From Arvicola amphibius (taxonomy: Eukaryota; Chordata; Mammalia; Rodentia; Cricetidae): 64,000 bases of DNA. Position 1 is the stretch's first letter. Each line of letters opens with the position of its first letter. The stretch spans positions 248,001 through 312,000 of the forward strand of contig NC_052065.1 in assembly GCF_903992535.2 (NCBI RefSeq). The letters run 5' to 3'. Below, piece after piece: positions 46,331-60,400 of this stretch. The notes under the pieces were generated by a model that was not told the origin of the DNA, did not search any database, and saw only the letters and a list, made by a program, of their open reading frames with translations. The translations under genes and the position numbers were made by a program.

Positions 46331-47239
46331 CGGTCAATCAACAAAAAAGAGGAGGTGTGTGCATGGTACTACATTTTGCTTTGCTTTGTGTGTTTACACC
46401 CTCATCTTCATTCATAACTAGCTCTAGGGAGACTTATATTGAATTTACATCACTGTGTGGTGCTTTTTGTATTTTCCATTTTCTATTACAAACATGAACT
46501 GTTTTATATTTATTAAAATATAATTAAAATCCAGCAAAGATTAAGTAGAGGATTGAGAAAGGAAAAGAAGGGAGTCTTCTGTTAGAAAAAGAACTCTGCT
46601 TTTCACATAAGATTATCCTCACCAAAAGGCAGGCCAAAAAAGTTTTATTGTGTCTGGCTGCCTTATTACGTTAATTAAAATTTGCCCTCCCAAGATTTTC
46701 TGCTAGATCCCATGTACACACCCATGACAGATGCTAATGTTACACAAAAGGCATGCAAGGAGGCAGACCCAGAAGGCAACATTCTTGGACACGTTTACCT
46801 GGTAAGAGCAGACATCTGCTAAGGAAGTCCACTTCACACTAGTGGAGGATGTGCACAAGCCAAGCAGCAAGATTTTCTTAAAATCTTCTCTTCTAAACAC
46901 AGATTTCTGTCCCCCACGACTGGCAAATCAGGAGGCTTGGAAGATACCAACAGACAGACATAAGCCTGTCTGGGAATCAGGCTCAGCTATAATTGTTGAG
47001 GCTTGGCCCCAGTGACCTACCTCCTCTACCTAAGCCTCACTTCCCAAAGTGGCCACAACCTCTCAAAACCATACCACTCACTATCTGGGAACCAAGTATT
47101 CAAATACACAAACTTGTTGGGGCATTCGCATCACAACATCTGAAGAGCCTCTTCTCTCTACCTGCATGCACAGGCAATTACATTTGGTGATTAAGAGTTT
47201 ACCAGTTTAAATTCCACAGGCAAAAGACTGATAACATTT

Positions 47240-47375
47240 TTGTGGTTTTGTTTTATTGCTTGTTTGTTTTTTTGAAACACGGTCCTGTTATATACACCAG
47301 GTTGTTATAGACACAATTTTCCCACCTCAGCTTCCTGAGTCCTCAGATTAAAGGAATATATCACCATACCTGGTT
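47240..47375 (-). repeat. B1-type SINE, diverged
   Basis: TTGAAACACGGTCCTGTTAT, CACCTCAGCTTCCTGAGTCC and GATTAAAGGAATATATCACC. Confidence 0.7.
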
Positions 47376-47389
47376 TAAGACTTTGTGTA

Positions 47390-47850
47390 GCATTTGTGTG
47401 GAGTATGTGTGTAGGCACATATGAGATATACGGGTACACATGCACATGTGTGCAAATTCAGAAGCCAGACATAGAGAATTGATGTCAATTTCTATTGTTC
47501 TCACTGAACCTGGAGGTTGCCATTTGGGGTAGACTGGCTGGCCAGTGGGCCTCTGGGAATCTACCAGTCCCTCCCCTGCCTCAGAACTAGGTTTACAAGA
47601 GGGCACACAGGACCATCACAAGAGTAGGAGACAGAGGAGGGGAGGGGAGGGGAGGGGAGGGGCCAGTCTGTGACTTTGGTAGGCCTTGCCTCTTAAATAT
47701 ACACTACCACACTGCTGCCAGCACCTGAACCCTTGGGGCACACTCAAACCACTGGAGTCAGTATTTACTGCACCCAATTTCTACTTGGGTATTAGGTCCT
47801 TATGCTTACCTGACAGGCACTCTACCATCTGAGCCATCTCCCCAGCCCCA
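47390..47850 (-). repeat. B3/B4-type SINE interrupted by other repeat sequence and a GGGGA tract
   Basis: Ends in CTACCATCTGAGCCATCTCC then CCAGCCCC, a reversed SINE head. Upstream parts include a (GGGGA)n run at 47637-47660. Confidence 0.5.
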
Positions 47851-48833
47851 AGACTGATAATATCTGAAATGCAAAATAAAATAAAAAGGCAACAGCAGCA
47901 GTGAGCAGGGTTCCTCAATCTCAGTCCTGAGAGCAGAAGGCAGCACCGTCTTTGTTTTAAGTTATTCCCATCAAGGGCCTTTGTGGAGCATGTCCCTGAG
48001 AGTGGAAATTTTAGCTCCAACTCAAAGAGCTACAGCCCAAACAGTTGAGAAACCACTGTGTTCTTCTACTTTAAAGTTAGCAACCATTGCCAGAGTCTAT
48101 ATATACAAGCTGATTGACGTTCAGCAAGTTCAAATGGCTTCAACATATCACTTGGTCCATAAAACATAAGCCATTAGAAGATGTTTGCTGACCACTATGG
48201 ACTGAATACAATGATTTGAGCGTGCTCCCAAGGATTCAAATGCTGGAAGCAGTGTGGTAGTAGACATTTAAGAGGCAAGCCCTCTTGAGGTCACAGACTG
48301 GTCCCTCCCCTCCTCTGTCTCCTGGTTTTGTGATGTAATCCCTCTTGCATGCATTCCTACCAGTGTGATATGATGACCATGAGGTTAATACAGCTACGGG
48401 GGCCCCTGCATGAGCCAGACCTATACTGTTTGAACTTTAAGATTCCAGAACTGTGAGCTAAACAAACCTCTCTATTTTAGTAAGTAGCCAGCCTCACACA
48501 TTTCCTTTTACTAACAAAATACAAACTAAAACAATGACCCCACCCACCCAATCTCTCTTGGTCTTTCCTAGGCAGGTTTTTCCATTTTTACTACAGAAAA
48601 CAACTGCTTTGGTCCATCCTGCCTAATGATGTTTAGATTGACATCTCTAAGTGGACAAACCTCACAAACACACCCAACTATTTTAACAAGAGGTCCAAGA
48701 AAGGACTATGAACAAGGGATGCTGATCACTACAGACTCAATCTAACACCTAATCAAAACACTGAGGCAGAATAGTTCCCCTTCCCCATGTTTTCCTTGAC
48801 TATTCAAAATACAGTTCAAAAGTTCCCCAAACG

Positions 48834-49045
48834 GGGCTGAAGAGGTGGTTCAACAGTTAAGAGGACTGGCTGCTCTGTCAGGACTCAAGTTCTATTCCCA
48901 GCACCCCTATGGCAGCTCACGATTTCTAACTCTAGTTCCAGGGGCCCTGATGTCCTCTTGTAGTGAGCTCCAGGAACAGATGAGTTGTACAAACATACAT
49001 GCAGGCAAAACATCCCCACGCATAATAGATTAATTTTTTTAAAGC
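48834..49045 (+). mobile_element. B2 SINE
   Basis: GGGCTGAAGAGGTGGTTCAA, CTATTCCCAGCACCCCTATG, GAACAGATGAGTTGTACAAA and an A/T-rich tail. Confidence 0.88.
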
Positions 49046-49654
49046 TCCAACTATTGGTGGACACAACAGTCACTTAAAAAAGATTAATAATTCTCCACTA
49101 TTCCAGATCTGGAAACTATCATATGGTCCAGAAACCCTACCCTGAAATAAATACACCAAAGAAACAAAGCATGTCCACACAAACACTTTCATTCAAGTGT
49201 TCAGGACCTCATTTTCTAGAGCAGACAAAAGATGCCCATCAACTGAAAAACAGAAAAGAAAATCCAAAACTGCCTGAAATATTATGTATCTCATTTTATT
49301 AAAAGTGAAACCCATTTTCACTAGTTCTGCTTTAACTTCTGAAAATGACATTATAAGATTTTCCAAAGGTCTATTTAGTGCATGGGTGTGTGGGGTGCAC
49401 ATGTGGATATGCATGAGCACATGTAGGTCAGAGGTTAAGCTCATGTGGAATTACACACACAACTGCCTCATGTAACTCTTACATGGATGGGTTCTGAATC
49501 TAGGTCCTTATGCTGGCAAGGGGGGGGGGGGGTCATCTTGTGTTTAAAATTAGGAAAGCTTTGTGGGGTTTTAAAGTGAATCAGTTACTTTAAACGGTAT
49601 TAAAAAGGAAGCTGAACATATAAATATATGTAAATAAAACTCTAAAATAAAAAG

Positions 49655-49800
49655 GAACAATTATTTATTTATTTGTTTGTTTGTTTGTTTACTTGCTTGC
49701 TTATTTCACTACAGTGCTAGGGATGAAACCCAGAGATTCATGCATGGTAAGCAAATATTCTACAGATGAAGTGCACTCTAACTCCAAGGTAAAAACCTTT
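49655..49800 (-). repeat. (TTTR)n tract with ID/B4 fragment
   Basis: TTATTTGTTTGTTTGTTTG then GTGCTAGGGATGAAACCCAG and GTGCACTCTAACTCCAAGG. Confidence 0.65.
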
Positions 49801-50774
49801 ACAGCATCAGTTTTATTTTGGATGTACAGTTAACTTGATCAGTTGGTGCGCACACCACTGTCTGCTCTCGGGTAAATTCAGGTAAATTCTAATCTGACTA
49901 GATTTATGCAGAGTAATCTGTATGACTTACTACAAAATTTCAAAGTCAGCCAGCAAGTCAATCTGTAGACAGACAGAAATCATATTCACAAACTAATGAA
50001 GTAGAACATTCACATGTGGGATCCAAATAAAAGCTATACTCCTGTGCCTCATCCCAATAAAAGTTGCAGCTTACATGTAGCTATTGCATAATATTGACAA
50101 GAATGTCTGATTATTGAAGGTGTTGTCTCCTTATAGTGACACTTGGAGAAGCTTATTTTAACTCAGCCAAGATCCAAAACTTTTAGACAGTCATAAAAGG
50201 TGAAAAGTAACCATGGAAACCATAGTAGGTTACTGATATTCCTTCCTTCTATCCCTCCCTCCCTCCCTGCAATTTCAGCAGAAAGACCTGCAACTTCTTC
50301 CTAAAATATAATTTGAAATCAAGTGCCGAGCTTTGCAGAATGGATGGCAGGCACAAAACAGAGGGACCCCATGAAGGAGGGGCTTACCGTCACAGTGAGT
50401 ACATGTGTAGATCTCTGAAGCAATAGGCCACCCAGCATCCAATCATGGACCTTGAGAGGTACCCACAAAGACCAGGACCACCCTGCAGAGAAACAGAAAT
50501 ACTTGCGAAACAAATGTCATAAAAATTCATGAATTCACTCCTATTGTCCCTTTAGGGATCCTTCTCATCCTAAGTCAAATTTTACTTAATAATAATGTCC
50601 TAGGAAGCACTTTAGTTTTAGGATAGTAGTTTATGCAACCTGTGCACACCCTCAGGTAAAGACATGCATAACATTTAGAGTAAATCTAGCATGTTTGTTG
50701 GTGCATCAGCATGCCTGCTCATATTGTATCTTTGGCTCCTCTAAAAGCAAAGGCACTATCAAAAAATAAATATG

Positions 50775-51115
50775 TCTTTATTCTTTTGTTTCCCTCGGTG
50801 CTAGGGGTAAAACCTAGAGCCTTGCAGGAGTCAGGCAAGAGTTCAATCATACCCCAGCTCCATTTCAACCTTTCGAGTGATGTTTTTTATGAACTGCCAT
50901 TTCAAAGGGCTCTGCCTGAATTTACTTCTCTATTTTTACCTACTTGTTTACTAATTTACTTAGTACCTATCTGTGTGTGCACTTGAGGCCCCCAGAAGAC
51001 AACTTTCCAAAGTCAGTTCTCTCCTTCCACCATGTGTATCCCTGGTATCCAACTGAGGCTAGTTAACAAGCTTGCTGCTGGGTACATTAACCCTCTGAGC
51101 CATTTTGCAGGACCC
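50775..51115 (-). repeat. B4-type SINE fragments in tandem
   Basis: GGTGCTAGGGGTAAAACCTAG in the first, TTAACCCTCTGAGCCATTTTG in the second. Confidence 0.6.
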
Positions 51116-51191
51116 TGAAGTAATTCCAAAGAAGCTAGGCTCCTAGTTCATGAAAACATCATACTGTACATCATACCAAAATTTTCTTTAA

Positions 51192-51410
51192 GGGGCTGGA
51201 AAGAGGGCTCAGTGGTGAGGAACACTGGTTGCTTTTGCAGAAGACCCAGATTCAATCCCCAAGTTCCATATGGTGAGCTGGCTCATAACTGTAACTCCTG
51301 TTCCAGGAGATCCAATACTCTCTGGCCTCTATAAGCATGGCACATAAATGTGGTACACATACATACACGCAGAAATTCACACATACACATAAAATTTTTA
51401 AAAAACTTAT
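51192..51410 (+). mobile_element. B2 SINE
   Basis: GGGGCTGGAAAGAGGGCTCAG, CAATCCCCAAGTTCCATATG and an ACACATACACATAAAATTTT tail. Confidence 0.9.
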
Positions 51411-51949
51411 TTATTTGTTATTTTTCAGTAACTAGGAACACAAATTAGCTAACCAACAATGGCCTGACAACATGTACTCCTAGCCTTGTAAAATTTCTTT
51501 AGTTATAAATGAAACCAGCTCCTGGAATTCAAACTATCTAAAACCACTGGAAAATGCAAGAACCAGAGAAATTAAATTCCTGCCTCTCAAATTCTTACTT
51601 GATCATCTTGAGCAATAGCTGAAAGGCGCAGGTTTGTTGTAACTCAAAGCCACCAGTGAAGCTGCTTATCACCCATCATAAACTGTTTTCGGGAAACTCA
51701 AATCAGTCCTACAGAGTTATGTTTATAGGTCTGCTGTTTAAAAGAAGGAAATGAAAGAGATTTGACAGTCAAGTTCACAGACCTCCAAGTTTCATTCCAA
51801 TATTAAAAAATAAAGAAATCATAAGAATCTAAGAAAATAAAAATTCACCTACAAAAATCTCTGAATGGAAATTAAAAGGCACTAAACCACATTAAACGAG
51901 GCACAAATATGCTTATAAAATAAAAACAAATAAATGCAGTGGGAAAGAG

Positions 51950-52165
51950 GGACTGGAGAGATGGCTCAGCAATTAAAGAGTACTCTGCTCACTTGCAGAG
52001 GACTGAGGTCAATTCACAACACCCACATGGCAGCTCCAATTATCTGTAACTCTATTTCCTGAGAATATTGGCTTCCTCTGGTACTGCATATGCATGTGAC
52101 ACCTATACACACATGCAGGCAAACACTCGTATACATCAAATAAAGATAAAAAAATCTTTTTAAAA
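51950..52165 (+). mobile_element. B2 SINE
   Basis: GGACTGGAGAGATGGCTCAGC, CACCCACATGGCAGCTCCAA and tail AAATAAAGATAAAAAAATC. Confidence 0.92.
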
Positions 52166-52564
52166 GGGAAAAATGTGGTGGAAAAGCACAAAACTCTTTG
52201 AAGGAAGCTGAAGGGGAAGCAAATGACTACTCGGAGTTGCTGTAAATTACAGGGTGGGGGATAAGCCTTATGATGAAATAGCTAAATGCTACAAAGTATC
52301 AAAATATAAGCAGCTGTCACCACAATAAGCTCCAAATTGCCTGTAAATTAAAAGATTAAACCCTATCATAATTCAATAAGCAATTAATATACTAACAGTT
52401 CCTATTACAAGCTGTTCTGAAAAAAAAATTTAGAACTGAATCCCTTTCCCTAGGTCCAAAACAGATGGTAACTCACAAATCAGAGTTTCAAAACTGAAAA
52501 CTATCTTTTATATATGTTGTGAAACTCTGTAAGCCTAATTGATTTTATCATCTGTGTGTGATCA

Positions 52565-52587
52565 ACACACACACACACACACACACA
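52565..52587. repeat. (AC)n microsatellite
   Basis: About 11-12 AC dinucleotides, then AAACAC. Confidence 0.95.
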
Positions 52588-52775
52588 AACACAAAGGGGA
52601 ATTATAACTTTGGTTAATGGCATTCTTCTGGTTATACAACCTGCCAAAAATAATTAGTTGATTGCTGAACACAGTAAATTAAAATGAGAAACCAGTCCTT
52701 TAATAGCTGCTTTAGACTGATTTCTCCATGATTAGTACCATAAACAGAAGAATCATCAATAGTTGATGTTCTCAG

Positions 52776-53010
52776 GGCTGGCGAGATGTCTCAGTGGATG
52801 AAGTGCTCGCTTTGCAAGAATGAGAACCAGAATTCAGATTCTCCAGAATCCATATAAAATCTGTGCATGGCACCAAACATCTGTAACCCCAATGCTGTAG
52901 GGCAGGGGCAAGCAGATCTGGCCAATCTAGCCAGTCAGTGAGCTCCAGGTTCAGTACAAGTACAAGTTTGCCTTGGTCATGGTGTTTTATCAGAGCAATA
53001 GAAAAACAAC
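52776..53010 (+). repeat. B2-class SINE fused to other repeat sequence
   Basis: GGGCTGGCGAGATGTCTCAGT head; the 3' part reads CCTTGGTCATGGTGTTTTAT, which belongs to a different dispersed rodent repeat. Confidence 0.6.
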
Positions 53011-53449
53011 GAAGAAACTCATTATATTTTTACTGTTTAGCTAATTCCCTAAATTGGACACAGAATTCCTGGAGTATAAGGTAACCCCCAACCTTTCCAC
53101 TGAATTCCGTGCTTCCTTCTGTTATGTTATTCAAAGGATCATTTTTATGTCTCCTGCTAATAGGAAGAATACTATCCCATGCTGATCTCTGCACTCTAGA
53201 CTAGACACACGGTAATTACAGTAAATGTAATTCAAAGGAAGGAGAGGGAGGGAGAGAGAGTAGGATGGATGGACCATATATGGTCACAGAACTTTGCAGT
53301 AGTTGATAACACAGATTAACACAAAAATTACACAATCTCTCTGCCACATTTGTTTTCTTCCTTTCTGTCTTTATTGCAAAATACCGAAGGAAGTAAAATA
53401 TTTTCACAAGAATATTAGAGTTCAGAAAGATTTCTTTGTAAGTTTTCCT

Positions 53450-53640
53450 GTGTGAGTTGGAATTCAGGGGCCTGCACATGCTATGCAAGTTCTCTACCAC
53501 TAAGCAGCATCCCTGCCCCGTTCTACTTTTCTTCAGTGACAGCATCTCATTAAATTAATGATGCAGAGTGGCCTGGACCCTTCTATCTCAGCCTCCTTAA
53601 TGCTGGGGCTACAGGATTTTAAGTAGGTATTCTTTCTACA
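53450..53640 (-). repeat. ID-type and B1-type SINE fragments
   Basis: GTTCTCTACCACTAAGCAGC (ID type) followed by GAGTGGCCTGGACCCTTCTA and TGCTGGGGCTACAGG (B1 type). Confidence 0.55.
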
Positions 53641-55299
53641 CCCCTGATGTGACATCTCAGCACACTGATGTCCTATTTGAGCATGCCTGATCCAGTATTC
53701 ACCTATTTTTCTACCCTCTAACTTTTCATCCAGTTACTGTTCAACACAGCTGAGAAGTCAACATGGCTGAAATGTCCAAACTCAGGAATACCCTCCGTTA
53801 AGGCCCATTCTAAAGCCATTCCCATTTTGTTCTAAACCCTGTTTATTACTTTACAGAGCTTCAGAACAGTTCTGCCTTCAAGACTCATTTACCCCAATAC
53901 AACAAGAACATTCCAATTGGAGCTCCCTATAACTAAATATACCCCAGCATCCTCAAGATTGCACTTTGTTTTTAGTTGAAGTAAAATGAAATCACTTAAC
54001 ATAAAATTAACCATTTTGAAAATGTGCACTTTGGTGATATTTAGTACAATGACATCTTAAGGAACCACCACCCAAAAAACACTTCTATCACACTAAAGGA
54101 AAACCTTCCTCCTACTCACAGTCATTCTACCCCTCCTCTCAGGAGTATCAGAACTGCTAGTTGGATATGTGTGCCCATGGATTTGCCTACTCTGCACATT
54201 TCACATAAATACACATCACACAGTGACCATTTGTGTCTGGCTTCTCTCACTGACCATGTTTCTAAAGCTCTTCCTTCCGCAGCAAGGATCTAGCCTCATT
54301 CCTTTTTATGGCCTTGCACCATGTTGTTTGTGTTAAGTGACTTCCCTTCCAGGGGCCATAAGGCAATGTCAGTAGAGACATTGGAGGTGAGCTTCAGGAC
54401 AGTGACAGAGAGAAACAAAAGCACACATGTGCACACACATATGGTCCATCTGTTCTCCAAAAGAAATATAAAACTCAATGTGCAATTCCCAATAGATTCT
54501 GGAAGCCTGAAATCTATAACAGTATTTTACTGAAACAAAAGTATGCCAAGATGCTAATGACTTAAAAAAATAAGTATAATAATAGTTACAAGAAGTAGGG
54601 CAGGTCTCCATGAACCTTTATCCACAGGGAATTAAAATCAGGCCACCATCCTCAATTTTCTTTTTACTCATGAAACTATGACATGGGCACAGGAAGGTGA
54701 AAACTGACTATCTGAATTGTTTCCTCTGAATTGTTTCCTTAGATCACCTATCATTTTATTGATTTCTTTATGTTAAATTACTGTGGAATAACTTTCCCTC
54801 AGATCAGACCACAGCTTATTAAACTGATCCCATATGGTGTCACGTAACCAAATGGAGAGCTTACCAAAAACAATTGGCAATAGTCCAAGGTTTCTGAAAG
54901 TACAACCAAGAATCAATTCAAACTTATGAAGAATACAAGGGGCTCCCAGCAGGGCTCACACCCATGCTGTGTGTGTGTAACCTCACTTCAGCTTTGGTTC
55001 TGAACAAACAACACATGTACTGCACATGTCTCCACCACACTCTCAGAACTGAGACTGTTAGATGTTATGATCTACAGTGCTTTCCCCAGGTATACAGGCT
55101 TCTGCTCTCATAGAAACTGCATGGCTTAATTATGGACAAAGACTTCATATTTTTATATACCACTGCTCAACACGCTAGTATCAAGTTACTATATTTTTGG
55201 ATGTCTGAGTTGCTGAATTGAGTTTCTTCCCTCTCCCCTGTGTATATGCAAGTTTGACTTCTATGTGGAAGGCCTCAAGGTGGATGCTAGGAATTATCT

Positions 55300-55482
55300 T
55301 TGATTTCTCCTCCACCTTACTGATTGAGGTAGGGTCTCAATCAAATTACTGAGATGGCTACTGTTGCTAAACAGCTTGCTCAGGGAAATCCCAGGATAGA
55401 ATTATTACAGGTGGGGATCCAAACTCAAGTCCTCATATTTGCCAGGCAAGTGCTTTGAACACTGAGCCATCTCCCAAGATCT
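55300..55482 (-). repeat. B4-type SINE
   Basis: GGGATCCAAACTCAAGTCCTC, GGCAAGTGCTTTGAACACTG and GAGCCATCTCCCAAG. Confidence 0.65.
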
Positions 55483-56388
55483 GACATCAGTTTCACAAAA
55501 TAATAATAATAATAATTACAATAGAAATAGTGGGATGATGGCTTAGGACAGAAATTTCCAAAATTTTCTGAAATTGCCTTAAATATTTTGTTCTACATAT
55601 TTATACAAAGTGGTATTCTTGGCAATGAAGATTATAAATTCAAAATATTGATCAACTTTGAAAAACCAATGAAGATAGCTCTACATAATACATGACTTAA
55701 TATTTATGTAAAATTAGGCACATTCATCTTATTAGTATAAAAATCTGCTTTCACGTTAATGATAAAGTTGTACCAAAAACCTTTTTTAGAATAAATTTGT
55801 GTATGATTTATCATCAGTAAATGTTTTATATTTCCTATATATGCAGAATTGTGTAAAACTGACTTGGGCAAAAAGGTTTCATGAGTAGAATTACAACAAA
55901 AGAAGCCTGATTTCAGTACAGTCTTTTTGTCATTGTTGTATATCAATGCCCTGTTTAGACACATTCCTGAATAAAGAAGAAATCTCTTCCTTTTTAAACT
56001 TAGATTTATAGCGTATATGTATGGTACTGCTGTTTTAAACAATAACTCTAATTTTGTATACAAATTCTGAGGGCCTAAATTTAATGTCCTTTAAAAACTG
56101 AGCCTATATAGCATAAACACAATGGACAGCTATAAACTTAAACCAAGGATCACTGAAGAAATATATAATTTAAAAATAGTATAGATAAAACAATAAAAAA
56201 ATTAGTTTCATGTCTACAGGCTGAATTGGAGTCAGTGACTCTGTGGGGCAGGGGTAGCATTTCAGTGATGTTATCTGCAGGTGGCATTCTTGGTTTATTT
56301 CATCAATTTTCCCTTAACATGTGGAAGGAACCCTCTGTGACAGGGTCTGAGCAATATTTTAACATATATTTAAGATAGGAAAAATGGG

Positions 56389-56565
56389 GACTGGAGGGAT
56401 GGTTCAGCAGTTAAGGAGACTAGCTATTCTTCCACAGGACCTGGGTTCAGTTAACAGCACCCATATGGTGGCCAGAACCACATGTAACTTCAGTTCCTGG
56501 TATGCCTATGGTACCCAGGAGAGGCAAAACACCTAGATAAATAAAAACTTAAAAAAAAAAAAGAT
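56389..56565 (+). mobile_element. B2 SINE
   Basis: GGGACTGGAGGGATGGTTCAG, CCTGGGTTCAGTTAACAGCA and a tail of A residues. Confidence 0.88.
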
Positions 56566-57354
56566 TTTAGAAAACCTTTTAAGATTACTTACCAAGTTTG
56601 CATAGTAAGTTAGCAGGTACTGCCAACTGCTGTTGATAACACAAGTGTTCGATGTTCTACATGATACCTACAAACAGGCAAGTGCTTTCTTGGTAACCCA
56701 AGTCTGCATGGTGCAGGAAGTCAAGACCTAGTTAAAAGCACATGAAAACACAAACGCAGAATTTTCCACCATTATCTTCCCAATTTGTGTTAGAATTCAT
56801 AAAAATGAAAGGAAAAACCCCAGTTAACTACAGGAATCAATAGTCAGTTTTTATAACATGTATATAAATGAAATATGTGACAACAGTTCAGGACTAGAGA
56901 TAGATATTGTGAAGTTCCAACATGATAGAGCAATGTCAACAGATATAGAGGATGACAAAGATGATGGCTATAAACACTAGAACCACACAACAAAAAAGTG
57001 AAAATTCAGCTAATCAAAGGGCAGAACTGTAAAATTCTCTAATTCATTAAAGCATATAGGAATCGTAAAAGGATAGAAACAAATGCAGAAAATGTAGAAA
57101 CACAAAGTGAGTGATGAGTATTAAGTAGTATGTTGAAACAATACAACTGGGTGATAATAAGCCAGATACCACTTATGTCTATAACAAACACACTGTGTGT
57201 GCATGTGTAAATGTATATGGTAATGATATATGGCGTGCTTATTGTGATGATCATATCACTGAGAATATTTATATATTAATTACACATATTCACATATATT
57301 ATATCAATAAACTGAATGTGAATGAGTGTGAATCACACACATTCATATTAACCT

Positions 57355-57700
57355 ATGTGGTAGTTAGTGTTAACTCTCAGCCTGACAAGTTCTGGCATCA
57401 CCTGGGAAACAAGGCTCCAGGCATACCTCTGAGGAATTATTTGGCCTCTGGGCATGCCTGTAGTTAGCCTAATGTTGATTAGGCTAATTGAAGTAGGGAA
57501 GATCTGTTATGAAAGTGAGTGGCACCATTTCCTGGGCTGTGGTCTTGGACTGTATAAAAAAGTAGAGTGCTAACTGATTTCCCAGCTTCCTGATTGTAGA
57601 TGAAAAGTAATCAACTGACCCAAGTTTCTGGGCCTTTGATTTCGTTACCACAATAGATTACAGCTTTGAAGTGTGAGCCAGAAAAACCTTTACACCTTCA
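57355..57700. repeat. Rodent interspersed repeat, family not assigned
   Basis: GGCATCACCTGGGAAACAAGG, GGCATGCCTGTAGTTAGCC, GTGGCACCATTTCCTGGGC and AAGTGTGAGCCAGAAAAACC; the same dispersed family as 24050-24560. Confidence 0.6.
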
Positions 57701-57714
57701 AGATGCTTTGAAAA

Positions 57715-57930
57715 ATTGTTTACTATATGTGCGTGAATGTTTCGCCCCTTGCATGTATGTCTGGGTATCACAGGCATACCTAGTGCCCTCAGGTTAGAAT
57801 AGGACGTCAGATTTCCTAAATATGGAGTTACAGATAGTTATGAGTCATCATGTGGGTAACCTGAACCTGGGTCCTCTGGAAGAGAAGCAGTGCTCTTAAG
57901 TGCAGAGTCAGCTCTCTAGCACCTCCTAGT
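57715..57930 (-). mobile_element. B3-type SINE
   Basis: CATGCATGTATGTCTGGG-like region, AGTCATCATGTGGGTAACCTG and GGAAGAGAAGCAGTGCTCTT. Confidence 0.82.
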
Positions 57931-58082
57931 TGTTTTTGTCAGGAGTATTTTACCATAGCAACAGCAAAATACTAGCTCTGAATACATATACTATACTCAA
58001 TTTATCTTCCTGTGTTTTGTGACTTCTTTTATTTCCTTACTGAGTCTGGAAAAAGTATTTTTTTAAAAAATAAAGACAATAG

Positions 58083-58340
58083 GGACTAGGAAGATGACTC
58101 AGTGGATATAGTGTTAGCCTTACAAGCATGAGAACTAGAGTTTAGAGCCTCAGAACCCATGGAAACTCAGATACAATAGTGTGTATTTGTAATCTCAGTA
58201 CACTTACAAGAGGACCCCTGGGATCTTACAGGCCAGCTAACTAGAGGATAAAGCAAAAAAGCGACCCTGTCTCAAACAAGGTGGGAGATGAAGACCCACA
58301 CCTGAGGTTATCCTCTGGCTACCATATATGCATCCTGCTG
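58083..58340 (+). repeat. B2-class SINE leading into the CT microsatellite
   Basis: GGGACTAGGAAGATGACTCAG head, TTGTAATCTCAGTACACTTAC body. Confidence 0.65.
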
Positions 58341-58453
<113 letters not shown>

Positions 58454-58494
58454 CTGTCCTCCCTCTCCAAAGATAACATACAGGAGAAAATATA

Positions 58495-58755
58495 AACTGG
58501 ATATGGAGGTGCATGCCTGTAATCCCAAGATTTATGAGGGTGAGATGAAAGTATCAAGAGGTTGGGACCAGTCTTGGCTATATGGCAAGACTGTCTCTTT
58601 TTTTTTTTAAATGAGGGCCTGGCTTGGTGGCTCAAACCTATAATCTGGGAGGTCAGAGCAGGTGGAGCTCTTGAGTTCAAGGCCAGCCTGATCTACATAG
58701 CAAGCTCCAGGACAGCAAACAGTACATAGTAAGACTTTGTCACAAACCATTTAAG
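58495..58755 (+). repeat. Two B1-type SINEs in tandem
   Basis: First: GGAGGTGCATGCCTGTAATCC to an A/T tail near 58607. Second: GGCTTGGTGGCTCAAACCTA, GCCAGCCTGATCTACATAGC. Confidence 0.75.
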
Positions 58756-60169
58756 GATGCTATGGAGTTCTGCCTCTATCTAGTATGGTTGGTAAGTGAA
58801 TATCCCATCATATACAGAGAGTACTCTACTGCAAGAAGACTGAAAAATGACCTGGCCACCAGGCTCCTTAAGGAGTACAGTCACATCACACTGGGGCATT
58901 TGAGAGATTCACTTTCCTCACTTTCAAGGGGGTCATTCAGGTATCCACACACTCTACTGGGGATGATATTGGCAGGAGACAGAAAGTGCTAGGTAGTAGA
59001 AATCACACACAACCGCCACCATGTACCTCTATTGTGAGTGTTGTTCTCATTCTTCCTAATCAAAGAAAATGACGATGTTCTTCATCTTTAAAGTTATGTT
59101 CCTAAGATAGGTATTTTAATAAAGTCATTTGGTTCACATTATGGACATCTAAGAACAAAGAAGCACCCAAGAAGTCCATAACATAAGTCAATGAAGGTAA
59201 AATGTACATCTTATTAGGCTACCATTGATGCTATGACTATACTACCAAGGCAAGCATTGTAATCTAAGTGGGAGCAGAGCCAGTAAGAAGCAAATGGTCA
59301 GATGAGGACATGTTTGAAGGCATCTCTACTCACAAAGACAAACTATGGCTGAGGGGTCCTACAGGCATTAGTTTCCTGACCTCTACCATGAAGCAGTATC
59401 ACCACAGCCTGGATAATCCATGCACTGCAAACACATGGAAAAGTTAAAATAGATGATCTACAGCTGTCATCAGGGTGAACACAGACATACATTGCACACT
59501 GGGTCTAGAAAGGTCATGCACATCACTCCAGGGTAACACAGGTCTGCTTTCTGTCAATGAGGAACATACTAGTGAAGAGGAGAGGAACACAAGAGGGGCT
59601 GTGGTCCCGGATTCTGGTCCCTGGGATCTGCACCTTAGGAATTTCAAACTATGTTTTGATAAGGCTCCGAGAACATGGACACAATCAGCCTTGCAAAAAC
59701 TGCCAGCTATTCTGAAGACAAATATTTTTCAATTCCTAACATAAACACTCAGATCTTCTGCAAAAACTGATCCCTCAGTGCCCTTTCTTACTGTCTGGTG
59801 TTGCTAACGGGAGTGGACTCAGTGTGTGGAAAACACTGAACCAGTAAAAAGCAGGATACCCTCCAAAAACCACATTCAATATGACTCTCTGAGGTATGTC
59901 AGTGATGTGGCTGCGGGTCCCATTTTGCATATTACCTTTGTTGTGAATAAAGAACAGGATACCAGCTTATTCTCAGAGGTGGCAGATACAAAGGAGATGG
60001 TTTACAGCGTGAGACCACTGGGACAAACACAAAGCAAGAAACCTGTCACTTAAATAAAAGCCATGTTCGTCATGTTTCACGGAGCAACTGACATAACTCT
60101 CATGAGATTCCAGGTATTATGTATGGATGCTATACTGTAAGCACTATACACTAATGATATAGACCACAT

Positions 60170-60400
60170 GAGATAATGGATCCAAGCTATACATATTTGC
60201 CACACAAGTCTGACAGCCCGAGGTCAATATCCAGGAGCTACTTTGGGAGAAGAGAACTGACTCCCGTAAGTTGTTCTCTGACCTCCATTCCCACACTGTG
60301 GCACATCCATGCCCATACATCAGGCACTTGTATTTGTTGTCTCTCCTACCTCTCCTCTCCTCTCCCCTCACAATAATAATAAATAAATAAATAATGTAAT
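60170..60400 (+). repeat. B2/B3-class SINE fragment with (AATA)n tail
   Basis: CTGACTCCCGTAAGTTGTTC, TGACCTCCATTCCCACACTG, then AATAATAATAAATAAATAAA. Confidence 0.65.

Noticed and set aside
59010..59025. GCCACCATG resembling a Kozak start on the plus strand
   Set aside because: Only a very short frame follows, it is antisense to Tbl1x, and nothing else supports a gene.
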